A DNA stretch of 64,000 bases, taken from contig SADC01000941.1 in assembly GCA_004194705.1 (NCBI GenBank), forward strand, positions 1 through 64,000, in the 5' to 3' direction. Below are positions 31,143-42,000 of this stretch, piece by piece (within the stretch, counting starts at the first letter, position 1; the number at the start of each line of letters is the position of its first letter). The notes under the pieces are model-generated. The model saw nothing but the letters and a program-made list of their open reading frames with translations, searched no databases and had not been told where the DNA came from. This DNA is from Ditylenchus dipsaci (Eukaryota > Nematoda > Chromadorea > Rhabditida > Anguinidae). Made by a program: the position numbers and the translations under genes.

Positions 31143-32062
31143 TTTCCCTGTAAAACCGTTTCCCTGTAAAGCCGTTATCAAATTTATCAAATAGTCTTTT
31201 CAAACAGTCTTTTTCAAATAGTCTTATGCGTTATCAAATAGTCTTATGCGCATTAAAAAAGGTCTATTATACTAAATCCTCCGTACCACCACCTGGATAA
31301 CAGCTGGATAACACAATCAACTGGGTATCACCATGCGAATGACTCGAGTACGACAGTATATGAAGTGCATCCACCTCCAAAGAGTATTAAAATCGAGGGG
31401 TGTGAGTTGGGTATGTTGCGCTTATTTTTATAACTTTTTTTGTATAAATGCGGAGCGTATTTCGCCGCTTTGCGTCGAAAGACCAGCACACTCCACAGCG
31501 CAAGGAATTGGGGTTTCTGAATATGCACCGCCCTGCTTTACGGCAAGAGAACTCATACTCTTCTCATACTCTCTTAACTCATACTCTCACACTCTAGTGG
31601 GGTGCGCTTCAACTTTTACGCTCGAGTACGACCTGAATATATTAATTTCACCCGTCAAGGGGGGGGCGGTTGTGGCGAAAGTTGCGGCGTAAGTATCATT
31701 ATCTAGGTTCAACTAACTGGGTACCACCATGTGGGTGCCATCAACTAGTACTACCAACAAGTACTAACAATTAGCCCCACTACCTGTGTACCTCGACGCT
31801 GGTACCATCACATGGATACCTCTTGATCTCACCCCACTATGATCTGAGTGCTACTTTCTGGTAATAATACTTCCCTACTACCATTTGGATACCCAAAGGG
31901 TATTATTTCAGATATAGTTCGATCCCTCATCAAAAGTTGAGTCAACAAATTTTCCTACACGCTACAGTTCCTTGTCGTTCCTTACAGGGAAACGTCCCTT
32001 ACAGGGAAACGTCCCTTACAGGGAAACGGCCTTACAGGGTAACGGTTTTACAGGGAAACGTC
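31143..32062. mobile_element. Nested foldback with TTACAGGGAAACG units
   Basis: Left TTTCCCTGTAAAACCGTTTC (31143-31176), right inverted array CTTACAGGGAAACGTCC repeated four to five times (31978-32062). Interior holds ACCACCTGG-rich sequence and a 119-codon frame at 31333-31692 that resembles no protein I know. Confidence 0.55.
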
Positions 32063-32477
32063 CGTGTCCCAGTCAATTCGTCCAAAGTGCAATTCGTCCA
32101 ACTTTGAGCAAGGTGAAGTCCGTCAAGGTTCTAATTAAATTATTTCCATCTGATTACCGATATCTAGGCACTGCCAATACAATCACCTGACTGTTTCTGT
32201 TTTCTCTCCAAAGTAGTCACACAAGCACCACGCCCTTTCGACTGCCACCTAAATACTGCCGGGTCTGAAACTACTCGAAGACTGGGGTTTCTGCAGTCCA
32301 AATAGCTGTTTCGGTATGAAAAAATCATACTCAGGACAGGATTATGGGTGGGATACAATGTTTTTTTTATTTAATTTGGGCTATTATGGAGGTGGACACC
32401 CGTTTGAGCAGGTTCAGATGGTCTCACCATACACCTGAAGCTTACGGGTCCGTTTAAAGTTATTTTAGCCAGGAAAA

Positions 32478-32555
32478 AATATTTTCCACGACCGGGATTC
32501 GAACCTGTAACCTATTAGGACTTGATTTACGAAGGACCAATCTCATGCCCCAGTG
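32478..32555 (-). mobile_element. tRNA-like SINE head
   Basis: On the minus strand: GTCACTGGGGCATGAGATTG, then TAGGTTACAGGTTCGAATCC and CGGTCGTGG. The B box GGTTCGAATCC is perfect. The part around the A box is imperfect and no full cloverleaf is evident, so a SINE remnant is favoured over a tRNA gene. Confidence 0.5.
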
Positions 32556-32892
32556 ACCAAAGACTAATGAAATCTGGTTTTTGGGGTTTTACTATGGGGA
32601 CAAACTTTTTGCAAAAAAACGATTCAGCGAATCAGAATCGCAATGTGATCGGATGAAACGCTCAGAATCTCACCATCGAACATCACGAACCACTACAAAC
32701 CACTCCAAACAGTGTTTTCGAGTCGCTGGAGTGTTTGGGATAGTTTTGGATATTCGTGGTGTAATTCTGAGTGATTCACCCGATCGCATGCGATTCTGAT
32801 TCGCTCTATTGTTTTTTTTCGCAAAAGTTTGCCCCCCCCCCTTTAGTAAACCCCCTAAAGACCAGATTTTATCAGTTTTTGGTCACTTTGGC
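32551..32892. mobile_element. Palindromic MITE with GGTTTTTGGGG arms
   Basis: CAGTGACCAAAGACTAATG and AAATCTGGTTTTTGGGG on the left against CCCCCTAAAGACCAGATTTT and TGGTCACTTTGG on the right. The interior carries CGAACCACTACAAACCACTCC. One-sided copies are at 55210-55400 and 63640-63770. Confidence 0.6.
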
Positions 32893-33400
32893 ACGGATTT
32901 CTGAGCGGTTGAAGTTATTCTGTGATAGTAAAAATCGTTTTCTCACAAAATTTCGACTTGGAATTCAAATTTGGGCTATACTATAGAATGCCCCCCCCAG
33001 CTAGCGAAAAATTTACTTTTCCTGAAGGGGAAGGACCCGTCCCATTTTGATTCTCGTGCTCTGAATAGGCACGGAAACACATTGGTTTCCGAAAAATCGA
33101 AAAAAAAATTTTTTCGATTTGCCTTGGTCCCCAAGGTAAAAAATTTAAGAAAATTCAAAAAAAAAATTTTTTTGAATTCCCGCCAAAACATTTTTTAAGG
33201 GATTTAGGGCTGTATTGGGAGGGAAGGGACAAAAGAGGGCCACTAATCACATAAGGCCCCTAAAAAGAAGATGTTGAACATAGTTTTGAATACTGGGGCC
33301 TACCGCATAAATAAACTCTGGTATGCATGCTTTTTAATGCATCCAGAGTCACTCTCGAGTGATTTGTGTCTAAGGTATGTGGGTGTGCGCATCTCAACTC

Positions 33401-33446
33401 CAAGCCCCCAAGCCCCTGCGCCCCCGAAGGGGCGCAGGGGGCTTGA
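33401..33446. repeat. GC-rich hairpin (copy 1)
   Basis: AAGCCCCTGCGCCCC CGAA GGGGCGCAGGGGGCTT: a ~15 bp almost all-GC stem in AT-rich DNA. It is flanked by a second inverted pair (GCGCATCTCAACTC/GAGAGTTAGAGATGCGC). A near-identical hairpin with a TTCG loop is at 47165-47204. Confidence 0.75.
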
Positions 33447-33550
33447 GAGTTAGAGATGCGCGCACTCACTTACCTTAGACATGATTCCGAGAAGTACTCT
33501 TGACCATAAAATGTATATAGAGTCTCTTTTGCCACGGCCCAGTTGAAAAA

Positions 33551-34485
33551 GAGTAATACTTTTTTCTAGCGTCAAAAGACACTTTTCTAGCGCCAAAATA
33601 CTTTTTTCTAGCGTCAAAATTTTCTAGCGTCAAAATACGTCTTTCTAGCGTCAAAATACGCTATTCTAGCGTCAAAATACGCTATTCTAGCGTCAAATTG
33701 TGTTCTCATATGCCATTTCTTGTTTCTATGTGTTCACGGGTGTTCATTCTTAATTTCAGTTGATCAGCCAACATGGAAGCCTTCATTGAGATTGGACAAG
33801 TGAGAAAGCGTCAATTTGGTCTGAACTATCATCCTATCGCTCACTTTGAAGATGAAAACTGCCTCGAACAATGGATGCAGCTGAACAAAGGATCGTGGAC
33901 CAAGTTCGTGTTTATTTGTTTTGTCTGGTATGTCTGGTAGTTCTGTCTGGTATGGTCAACGCCTCTTATCCAACAGCTACAGCGAAACTCGGTAACTATA
34001 CTTTAGCTGCTGTTACTGTTTGGCCTGCTGTGAAGAGGAGGATGTGCTATGTCCATATGTTTTGTTTTCATTGTTATCGCTTTGTTCTTGGAGTGTGGTA
34101 TTTGGAATAAAAGTTGTCTGGTCTGAATCATGTGGCGTAGAGTATCATTTTGAAGATGTGGGAATAGGATTGAGTAGAATGAAAGGGAAATAAAACAGGA
34201 AATAACGACCACATCTTTGACAGTGGAAGTTTTGAAGGTAGAAAGAAGTATTTTTATGGCAGAAAAAGCTATTACACGGCAGAAAAGCATTTTCACGGCG
34301 AAAATTCATTTTGATGGCAGATGAAAAGGGTCTGGCTTTTGACGCTAGAATAGCGTATTTTGACGCTAGAATGGCGTATTTTGACGCTAGAAAAACGTAT
34401 TTTGACGCTAGAAAAATTTTGACGCTAGAAAAAAGTATTTTGACGCTAGAAAAGCGTCTTTTGACGCTAAAAGAAAGTACCACCC
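33551..34485. mobile_element. Non-autonomous MULE, 9 bp TSD GTTGAAAAA
   Basis: Ends GAGTAATACTTTTTTCTAGC and GGGTGGTACTTTCTTTTAGC (inverted) with 9 bp duplication GTTGAAAAA (33542-33550; 34486-34494). A paralogous copy of the host repeat at 43480-43510 has a single GTTGAAAAA and no insert, that is, an empty site. Inside are arrays of CTAGCGTCAAAATACG units (33566-33695; inverted 34340-34470). The interior has one short open frame (33772-33930) but no transposase. Confidence 0.85.
33772..33930 (+). CDS. Unidentified short reading frame inside the MULE
   Basis: Follows AG at the end of a pyrimidine-rich tract (TTCTTAATTTCAG). It starts MEAFIEIGQVRKRQFGL and continues AHFEDENCLEQWMQLNKGSW, a composition that looks coding, then runs into low-quality sequence. 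I do not recognise the family. It may be a captured host exon or the remains of an element gene. A host origin is possible because MULEs often carry gene fragments. Confidence 0.4.
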
Positions 34486-34972
34486 GTTGAAAAACATGGC
34501 AGGACATCCGAAGTAGTCCAGAATTCACTTTTTATAATTTTTCCATGAAGGTGGCCCCTTTTATTCCCTCCCCCTCCAATACGGCCCTAAATCCCTTAAA
34601 AAATGTTTTGCGGGAATTCAAAAAAAATTTTTTTTTGAATTTTCTTAAAAATTTTACCTTGGGGGACCAAGGCAAATCGAAAAAAATTTTTTTTTCGATT
34701 TTTGGAAACCAAAGTATTTCCGTGCCTATTCAGAGCACGAGAATCAAAATGGGACGGGTCCTTTCCCCTTCAGGAAAAGTAAATTTTTCGCTAGCTGGGG
34801 GGGGGGCATTCTATAGTGTTACCCAAATTTGGACTAATTGAATTTTGGACGAATTGCATTTTGGACGAATTGTATTTTGGACGAATTGACTTTTGGACGA
34901 ATTAGGTTTTGGACGAATTAACTTTTTGACGAACTAAATTTTGGACGAAATGCCATGGCACCATTAATCTCC

Positions 34973-35290
34973 CGTCAAATTTTTAAAAGTTCTCGTTCTC
35001 GGTGTATACCTTTCAAATTTCTTATTTTTTTTGCATTAGCATGTAGCCCTGAATCTCTAGTTTCTGATAAGCTATTAATTAGCTTGATACAATTTTGAAA
35101 AACAGGAGAAAAATTGAGCTTTTAAAAACTCATCTTTTTTTCAAAATAAATTGTTCTCCCACTTTTCAAGATTGTATCGACCTAGTTGATAGCTTATCAG
35201 AAACTAGAAATTCAGGGCTACATACCAATGCAAAAAAATAAAAAATTTGAAAGGTATACACCGAGAACGAGAACTTTTAAAAATTTGACG
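34973..35290. mobile_element. Palindromic MITE in the right arm of the outer MULE
   Basis: 318 bp palindrome with outer CGTCAAATTTTTAAAAGTTC and inner GGTGTATACCTTTCAAATT, TAGCCCTGAAT, AGTTTCTGATAAGCTAT, each repeated inverted. Removing it restores the arm words matching the left end of the 30933-35349 element. Confidence 0.7.
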
Positions 35291-35355
35291 GAGAGTTAAT
35301 GATTTTGACGGGAGATTTAATGATTTTGTCGGTGTCTTCAGGTACTGCCACCTGT

Positions 35356-35600
35356 TAAAGGAGCATGCCCGTGCGTTTTGAAAAGTTAAGGCAGGGACCA
35401 GCAAAAAATTTTGAGTCATGACATTTTTAGTCGTTTTGCATCAAATCTGACATTTAAAACCTTATACTACTTTTAAAAACTAGGCAGAAAACTTTGAAAA
35501 TATCGACGACAACGCATAGAAAAAATTGAGATAAAGAAAAACACTGCTGGTCCCCTGCTTTTTCTCCGTGTTAAGCACGGGGATGACTTTTCAAATATGC
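35356..35600. mobile_element. Foldback remnant, GGAGCATGCCCGTGCG
   Basis: GGAGCATGCCCGTGCGTTTTG on the left against TTAAGCACGGGGATGACTTTTC on the right, with GGGACCAGCA/TGCTGGTCCCC inside. Same family as 24640-24915. Confidence 0.5.
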
Positions 35601-35623
35601 TTTATGGAGCTATCGTATTTCTA

Positions 35624-35840
35624 CCGTAATTTCTCCCCTGGGAGCAACTTTTCGAGTAATTTGGTCTCAAATTTTTTGGATGCTCGTCCAAAATTCAAAA
35701 AGTGGAATCGGTAGAGCTCGTGGAAGTCAAGAAATTTCAATAAACAGTTTTACAAAATATTAACTCTGAGCTGAGGTATAAGTCCTCAGGTTGAGGGAGT
35801 TAAGTAATTACAGTGAGGGGAAAAATTACAGGAAATACGA
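35624..35840. mobile_element. Pogo-type MITE, CCGTAATTTC variant
   Basis: TA-flanked, ends CCGTAATTTCTCCCCTGGGAG and TTACAGGAAATACGA, diverged from the other copies but with the same centre words (CAGTTTTACAAAATATTAAC, CTCAGGTTGAGGGAG). Confidence 0.6.
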
Positions 35841-36058
35841 TAAATCATATATTTTCCTTGTAAGCGGGTTTTATCACACTGGAAGTCAGACCCAGATCCG
35901 TTGCGATTTAGACCCGAATTGTTCTTTTTTGTGTTGGAAAAACATCACCCATTTTTGGTCACATTTATCGTACACATAATCCGTAATTATACAACAGTGA
36001 TCAAGTTTCGAGAAAACATAGAGGTTTATATGATTCTTATTGTAGCTACAGTTGGTTT

Positions 36059-39000
36059 TCAGCGAGGTGACATGATGTTTCTCCCTCCATCTATGCTCAG
36101 CAAATGGCCAGTAGTAAAGGAAGAGTCTTTGCTGGCTAGGAAGTATATTCCACTAGCCACCTCATCAGGTGTGCCCACCCTACCCAAAGCATGTGTGGTC
36201 TCGCCCTTTTTGATAAACTGAAAGTTTTCTCGATGCATTTATCTACCACGCAGGCAATACCTCTTCATAAGCTTCTTCAGACATGCCAGACCTTCGGTGG
36301 ATGTTGCTCAAAATGACCCCTGGACTAAAATAATTCAGTATGATGTGCTAATTAGGCGAAAAGAACAACGTAATAATGGGATAAAAATCTCACTTGACAG
36401 CATTCACACGAACACCCTTGGCTGCCAACTCCAGTGATAGACATTTGGTGAATTGGTCTAGGGCTGCCTTGCTCATGCAATAGTAAGTGACGCTGAAAAT
36501 TTTAGATTTTAAATGTAGCTAACTTTACCCGTCAAATCACTGATTCAATCCATAATAACAAAACAGTATCAGTATGTGTACTGTTAGCATTTTTCAACTT
36601 GTTCTTAACGTATTTGCTTTATTAACTCCACAACCTCCCTTCTCCTCGTTTTTTTGACTAGGATTTCAGAATTAGGACCATTTTGATTAACAATGTCAAG
36701 ATTTTCAGGGGTTGAAAAATAACTCCCCATGGGAAGCTCATACAGTAAACACGGTATATGTGAAATCTTACAGCTTTGAAAATAAGATGTCTTTTGTATA
36801 TCTTTCAGTTCATTGTGATTCGCAAAAATAACTGAGAAAAGTGCTTTTGAATGAAACCAAAAAAGTGAAAGAAAAACATTTAAGTAAAACCAGGTGATAT
36901 ATTTGAATTAGGTAAAAAGGGATAAATAAGTGATTGACAGGCAACACCACCACCACCATCAAGACTGAATTCCACTCCGAAATTACCAAAAAGAGCTCGC
37001 TCACCCAGGGAACTGAAAATGGTAAAATTTAATTTATGAAGATCATGTTGTTAATAGAGACAGAAATCGGGTTCGGGGTTCGCATAAAACAAACATTTTG
37101 ACCTGATTTTTGAGTAAAAGTGGCAGATTGAATTTTCATGTCTATATGTTACTTTTTATTCCTCTAACGATTAGTTCTTTCACTTTTTGGTTTTCTTTAA
37201 AAATTTTTACCTGTGACCCTGAACCCGAAATTGAGGATTTCGGGGCCCCGATTTGTCAATTTCGGGTTCAGGGTCGCAGGTCAAAGTTTTTAAAGAAAAA
37301 CAAAAGTGAAAGAACTAATCGTTAGAGGAATAAAAGTAACATATAGACATGAAAATTCAATCTGCCACTTTTACTCAAAAAATCAAGTCAAAAAGTTTGT
37401 TTTATGCGAAACCCCGAAACCCGATTTCTGTCTCTAGTTGTTAACTATAAAATTTGAATTCTCGCATAATTATGCAAAATTTGGTCGGTCTTGGACAGAA
37501 AATTAGGTTTGGTACAGAATAAAGGCAATTTGGTAAAAAAGAAGGGCATAAATTGATTTGGTTTGCTAAAAACCTAAATATGCCACGAGAAACATTATTT
37601 CTGCCACGAAAAACGAGATGCCACGAAAAACCTGAAAAATTCCACGAAAAAACTGAAAAATGCCACGAAAAACCTGAAATGTGCCACGAAAAATATTATT
37701 CATGCCACGAAAAATGGGTGGCTGGTTTCTCAGATCTAAACAAGCAATTCTTTCCAACAGCTATTGATTTGTGTACTTCCGAGAGCAGATTTGCTTACCA
37801 AGGTCTGTTTCAATCGATCAAGAATGTTGACATTTTCCACTTCTATTTTCCAAAAATGATCGTTCATAATGCAGACTCTGAAATTACTGCCGGTATGTCT
37901 AGCCTACTTGGTTTATCGACAAGACTCATTTTCAGCTGCTCGTGAAATATTCCCGAATGCAGAGAGTAGGTTTTGCTTTTTCCATGTAATGCAAAAGCTT
38001 ATGACGGCACTACCAAAAAGCAATATCTATAAGAACACTCTGAAGGAGGTCCAAGAGGACGTCCGGCTGCTGGCACGTGCTCGTTTTGGGGTCGAATTTG
38101 CAATTGGTATGCTTTATATGTTTGTTACAATGTGTAAAAGTGTATTCAGGATTTCGCACAATGATCAAGCATTGGAAAAAAGAGCACATGCACCATGAAA
38201 TTCTTTTGCAGCAGCTGGCTAACTTCATTAGCTCTTGTCTCACTCGTGGCGATATCTATCACCAGTGGTAAAAAAAATTATTTGCTTATTTTACAAAATG
38301 TCCTTGCAAATTTTGATACAAGACTTTAAGGTTTTACCGAAACGGACCTGAAATCGGAACAATGAGCTTGGTAACAAACTGTGGACTGGAGGGTATGAAC
38401 TCTGTGCTGAAGGCAGTCTACACACAGCGTGCGCTTCAGGGGTTTCAAGACATCTTCTACAACTCCAGCAGATTGCCGGCAAATGGAGTGGAGATCCGGA
38501 AAAACAGGTGGAAACCTTTTTTTTCTGATTGATTACGTAATTTTTTTAGACACCAGCTCTGTTGCCAAAGATCGATCAGAGTCCGCAGAGCAAACTGAGA
38601 AAGGGAATGCTTGAAATACGAAAAGAGAAGCGTCCGTTCATCCACATTCGAGAAGGCAACAATAATATCTGACTCGTTCCCTCTAGCACCTATTTGGCGG
38701 ACATATGAGAACAGTAGACCGTCATTGAGGAAATATAGCGTGAACTGAATGAAAGAACTACAGTGAGTGATGCGGCGAAGAATGATTTCGTGTACGAAAG
38801 TTGGCAGTGGTACAAGGAGTGCCAAACATCGCTTTTTTGAGCTGCAGAGTATCATGTGTATGAAGTCTTTCTCTCTTGCACTTGCCCGATTGGAATCACG
38901 GATGTTTCTTTCAAGCATTCCGTGGTCAAGGTGAAAGATCTTGATTTGATCCAGCCAAAGTCATCTCCATTACAAATTCCAAGAAAGAGAAGTCGCCCAG

Positions 39001-42000
39001 GGCAATTAGGACATGCGCTTGCACCAATTTAATTTTGATGTTTTGATGTTAGGATTGCAATGTTAGTTATAGGAATCTAACCAATAAAGTAGTTGTTATG
39101 GTTGTTACCCATTGTATGCTACAGCCAAGTCTCGATAATCCTGAACCTTTTCTTGAAAAAAGGGTGTCAGCTTATCAAGACTCGACTGTAGTTGCCAGTT
39201 TTGAGAGTACAATTGCTTTTTTATTTCGATCAGTCTTTTTGTGGACGATTGTAGTATTTGTGGCATGAATAATATTTTCGTGGCACATTTCAGGTTTTTC
39301 GTGGCATTTTTCAGGTTTTTCGTGGCATCCCGTTTTTCGTGCAGAAATAATGTTTTTCGTGGCAGATTTCAGGTTTTTAGCAAACCAAATCAGTTATAGC
39401 CAAAAAGAGGTAAATTTGATGCAAAAGAAGTAAATTTGGTACAAAAAAGTATTGCCCCCCGAAAAATGCATACTCGGGATAAATCGATCGAAAAACTTCA
39501 TGTTAAAATACGAATTTCACACAAAGTTATGCGCATTTGGAGTCGTCCCAAATTCTTAAGACACCCTATATGTGGAGTCAAAGTGGTGATGAACTTACAG
39601 CGCAGGTTCCAGCTACACTCGATACATTCACAATACTTCCTTTGCTGGCAATGAGATGAGGAATGGCATGTTTGGTAAGCTGGATAACACTGAAAATGTT
39701 TTCATATGTAGTTGATACAGTGTGAGTTAGAGAAACTAACGTTCGAACATTTACATCGAACACTCGGTCATAGTCCGTCACTGGACTTTCTTCCACTGTA
39801 CCATTCACCAAAATACCAGCATTGTTGACCTAGAAACTAGGATTTTTAATGAAGTCTGCGTATATTATGAAGTAGAAAATTCAAGGTAATGATAGATTTT
39901 ATTCAAATTTTGCAAAAGAGGTGTGCCTTTTAGGCGACGGTAAATTCGCCAGCAGTAAATTCGCCGACGGGTATATTCGCCAACAGGTTAATTCGCCGAC
40001 AACTCTTAAGCAGTGTTGTGCATTTGGCTCGTTGGCGAGCGAGCAGCTCGCTACCCTTTAGGTCCCGAAAAAAGGACAAATCTATTTAAAAAGGACGATT
40101 GCGAACCCTGTTATTACCGTATTTCCTCTAATTGCCGCCCCGGGGCGCTTATTTTACGATCGACCTCTAGGGGGCGGCAATTAGAAGGGGGCGCTTATTT
40201 TTCGATCATAAATTTCGAAAAGCACGCGAGCTGCTCGTTCGCCAAATAGCTAACTTGACGAGCCATATGGCTCGCCAAGTTAAAGAACAAAGTGACAAGA
40301 GCTTCTTAGCTCGCGAGCCATTTGGCTCGTATCTAAAATAAGCGTATGGTTCGGCTCGCGGAAAATAGCGTTAGTTGAAATAAAGCCAAAAGCTTGTTTA
40401 TTTTTTCATTTTTTTCAATTTTTTGACTGGTTTCTTTGCAAACATTAAGCTGGTAATACTTTATTTGTCTTTTTCCTTGTCTTTAACAATAAATCGACGT
40501 TCATATCTCACATAAAAGCGCGAGCCGAACCATTCGTTTTTGTTTGCGAGCCAAATGGTTCACGATACAAATGGCTCGTATGGTTTTGGCTCGCGTTCGG
40601 CTCGCTTAATAAAACAAGTACGCGAGCCAATTAGCTCGCATATATAAATAAAGGCGAGCCATATGGCTCGAACCCATTTGGCTCGCTAGGACATGCGATT
40701 TTAGGTCTTGCGTTTGGCTCGCGCGAGCCAAATGGACAACACTGCTCTTAAGTTTTTAGTTTTTGCTAAAATTTTGTGCGAAGAAGCGTCTGAAATTACT
40801 CCGCGGTAAATTTACCTCAGTAAATTACCCGTTCGGTAAATTCCCTGCGTTAAATTCCCCTCCAAATTTTTTAGGTTACAGATTCGAATCCTGGTGGTAG
40901 CAAAAATCGTTTTGATCAAAATCGGAACGGAATTCGGAATCGGAACTCCAGAATTTTCGGAATTGGAATTTGGATTTGGCAACTCGAAAAATTACCGGAT
41001 TTCGGAATTCCGACGCAAGCCTGTTACACTACCAGTAAGCCTAAGCGTGGGTAGGGGAACCATCTGGTGTCCATCTGCCTTTTGTGTAGCCGAAAGGAGT
41101 CACCCCCTCCCCCTCCTAAAACTATTTACAAAATTGTGCACAGTGACTTTTTTGGTTTTACATGGAACGACACCCAACTGGCAGCCCTCCCATTTGGCAG
41201 CCAAATTTTTACTATATTCCCTAGACAAACAAACCATTTTTAACTAATAACACTAGAGTTGGCCCGGAATTTCGGTTCCGGTTTACCGGCTGTTTTTCGG
41301 ATCCCGATTCCGGTCCTGATCCAAGTTAAGTTGGCGATATACTTAGGAATATCAGCCAATGATTGGCCGCTTCGCGGCCAAGACCAACACACTCCACATT
41401 GCAATAGATTGGGGAAAAATTTTATATTTTTGTTCATCTTCTCACTAACTTTCTTTTGAGACTTGACTACAGAAAAATTTCTGTTTTCCCACTATAATTT
41501 TCACACTGCTCATCAACATGTTTTTCAATGAATGGTGGTCATCAAAGTCTACGATGACGGCTTGTTGGTTCAGTTTACTTTCAGTTTGAAATATTTTTCC
41601 GTGTCAGGACTACAAAATTCAAAAAAGGCTGCCGGCTGGGATTTTACCTTTAAACGCTTGTTTCAATTGGGCAAAACTTTTTTTATCACAGATTTCCTCA
41701 TTTTTGTTACAAGTTCAGCTAAAATCACAGGGGGACCCAGCACTTTCAAAATTGGTCCAATTTTTTTTTCTCATAACAGCCTGGATTTTTTTCCATGACG
41801 TTTCTACCATGTTTTGAGCATTTTTGCCAAAAATTGTTTTTCCGCAAAAGTTTTCGCCTTAGGGGACGAAGGTTACATTTCAGGTTCCCAAAAATTTTGC
41901 GCTACCTTCCCCCAAGACGAAAATTTTTGCGAAAAAAATAATTTTTGGCAAAAATACTCAAGACATGGTAGAAACGTCATAGAAAAAATTTCAGGCTCTT

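Larger units (their letters stand above)
32967..34830. mobile_element. Element with AAATTTGGGCTATACTATAG ends, interrupted by a MULE
   Basis: Left AAATTTGGGCTATACTATAG then a run of C. The right end mirrors it (CTATAGTGTTACCCAAATTT). Arms continue ~280 bp inward (GCTAGCGAAAAATTTACTTT, GGGACGGGTCC, TTTTAAGGGATTTAGGGC). The centre copies the hairpin-bearing family also seen at 42780-43250 and 46780-47850, and is split by the 935 bp MULE. Confidence 0.7.
30933..35349. mobile_element. Mutator-like element, 9 bp TSD ACCTGTTAA, multiply nested
   Basis: A perfect 9 bp duplication ACCTGTTAA (30924-30932; 35350-35358) flanks ends GGCTCAATCGAAAACACC and GGCAGTACCTGAAGACACC (inverted). Next comes CGTCAAAATCATTAAAT in both arms, then an array of TTCGTCCAAAATTCAA units (31013-31130, inverted 34832-34950). 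Further elements are stacked inside: TTACAGGGAAACG arms (31143-31176; 31978-32062), a palindrome at 32551-32892, an element at 32967-34830 that contains a MULE at 33551-34485, and a palindromic MITE at 34973-35290. No transposase of its own is visible. Confidence 0.75.
37554..39392 (+). mobile_element. Mutator-like element with transposase, in an SDR intron
   Basis: Inverted ends TGATTTGGTTTGCTAAAAAC (37554-37575; 39372-39392), followed inward by arrays of TGCCACGAAAAACCTGAAA (left 37583-37715, right inverted 39265-39365). Further arm similarity may extend outside these limits (AATTTGGTAAAAAAGAAG on the left), so the true termini and duplication are not fixed. Opposite in orientation to its host SDR gene. 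A small CAGCCAAGTCTCGATAATCC MITE (39122-39188) lies inside. Confidence 0.75.

Noticed and set aside
39578..39811. Independent 77-residue SDR fragment
   Set aside because: It joins upstream and downstream SDR exons at matching splice phases; it is exons 5-6 of the nine-exon gene with the intron read through.
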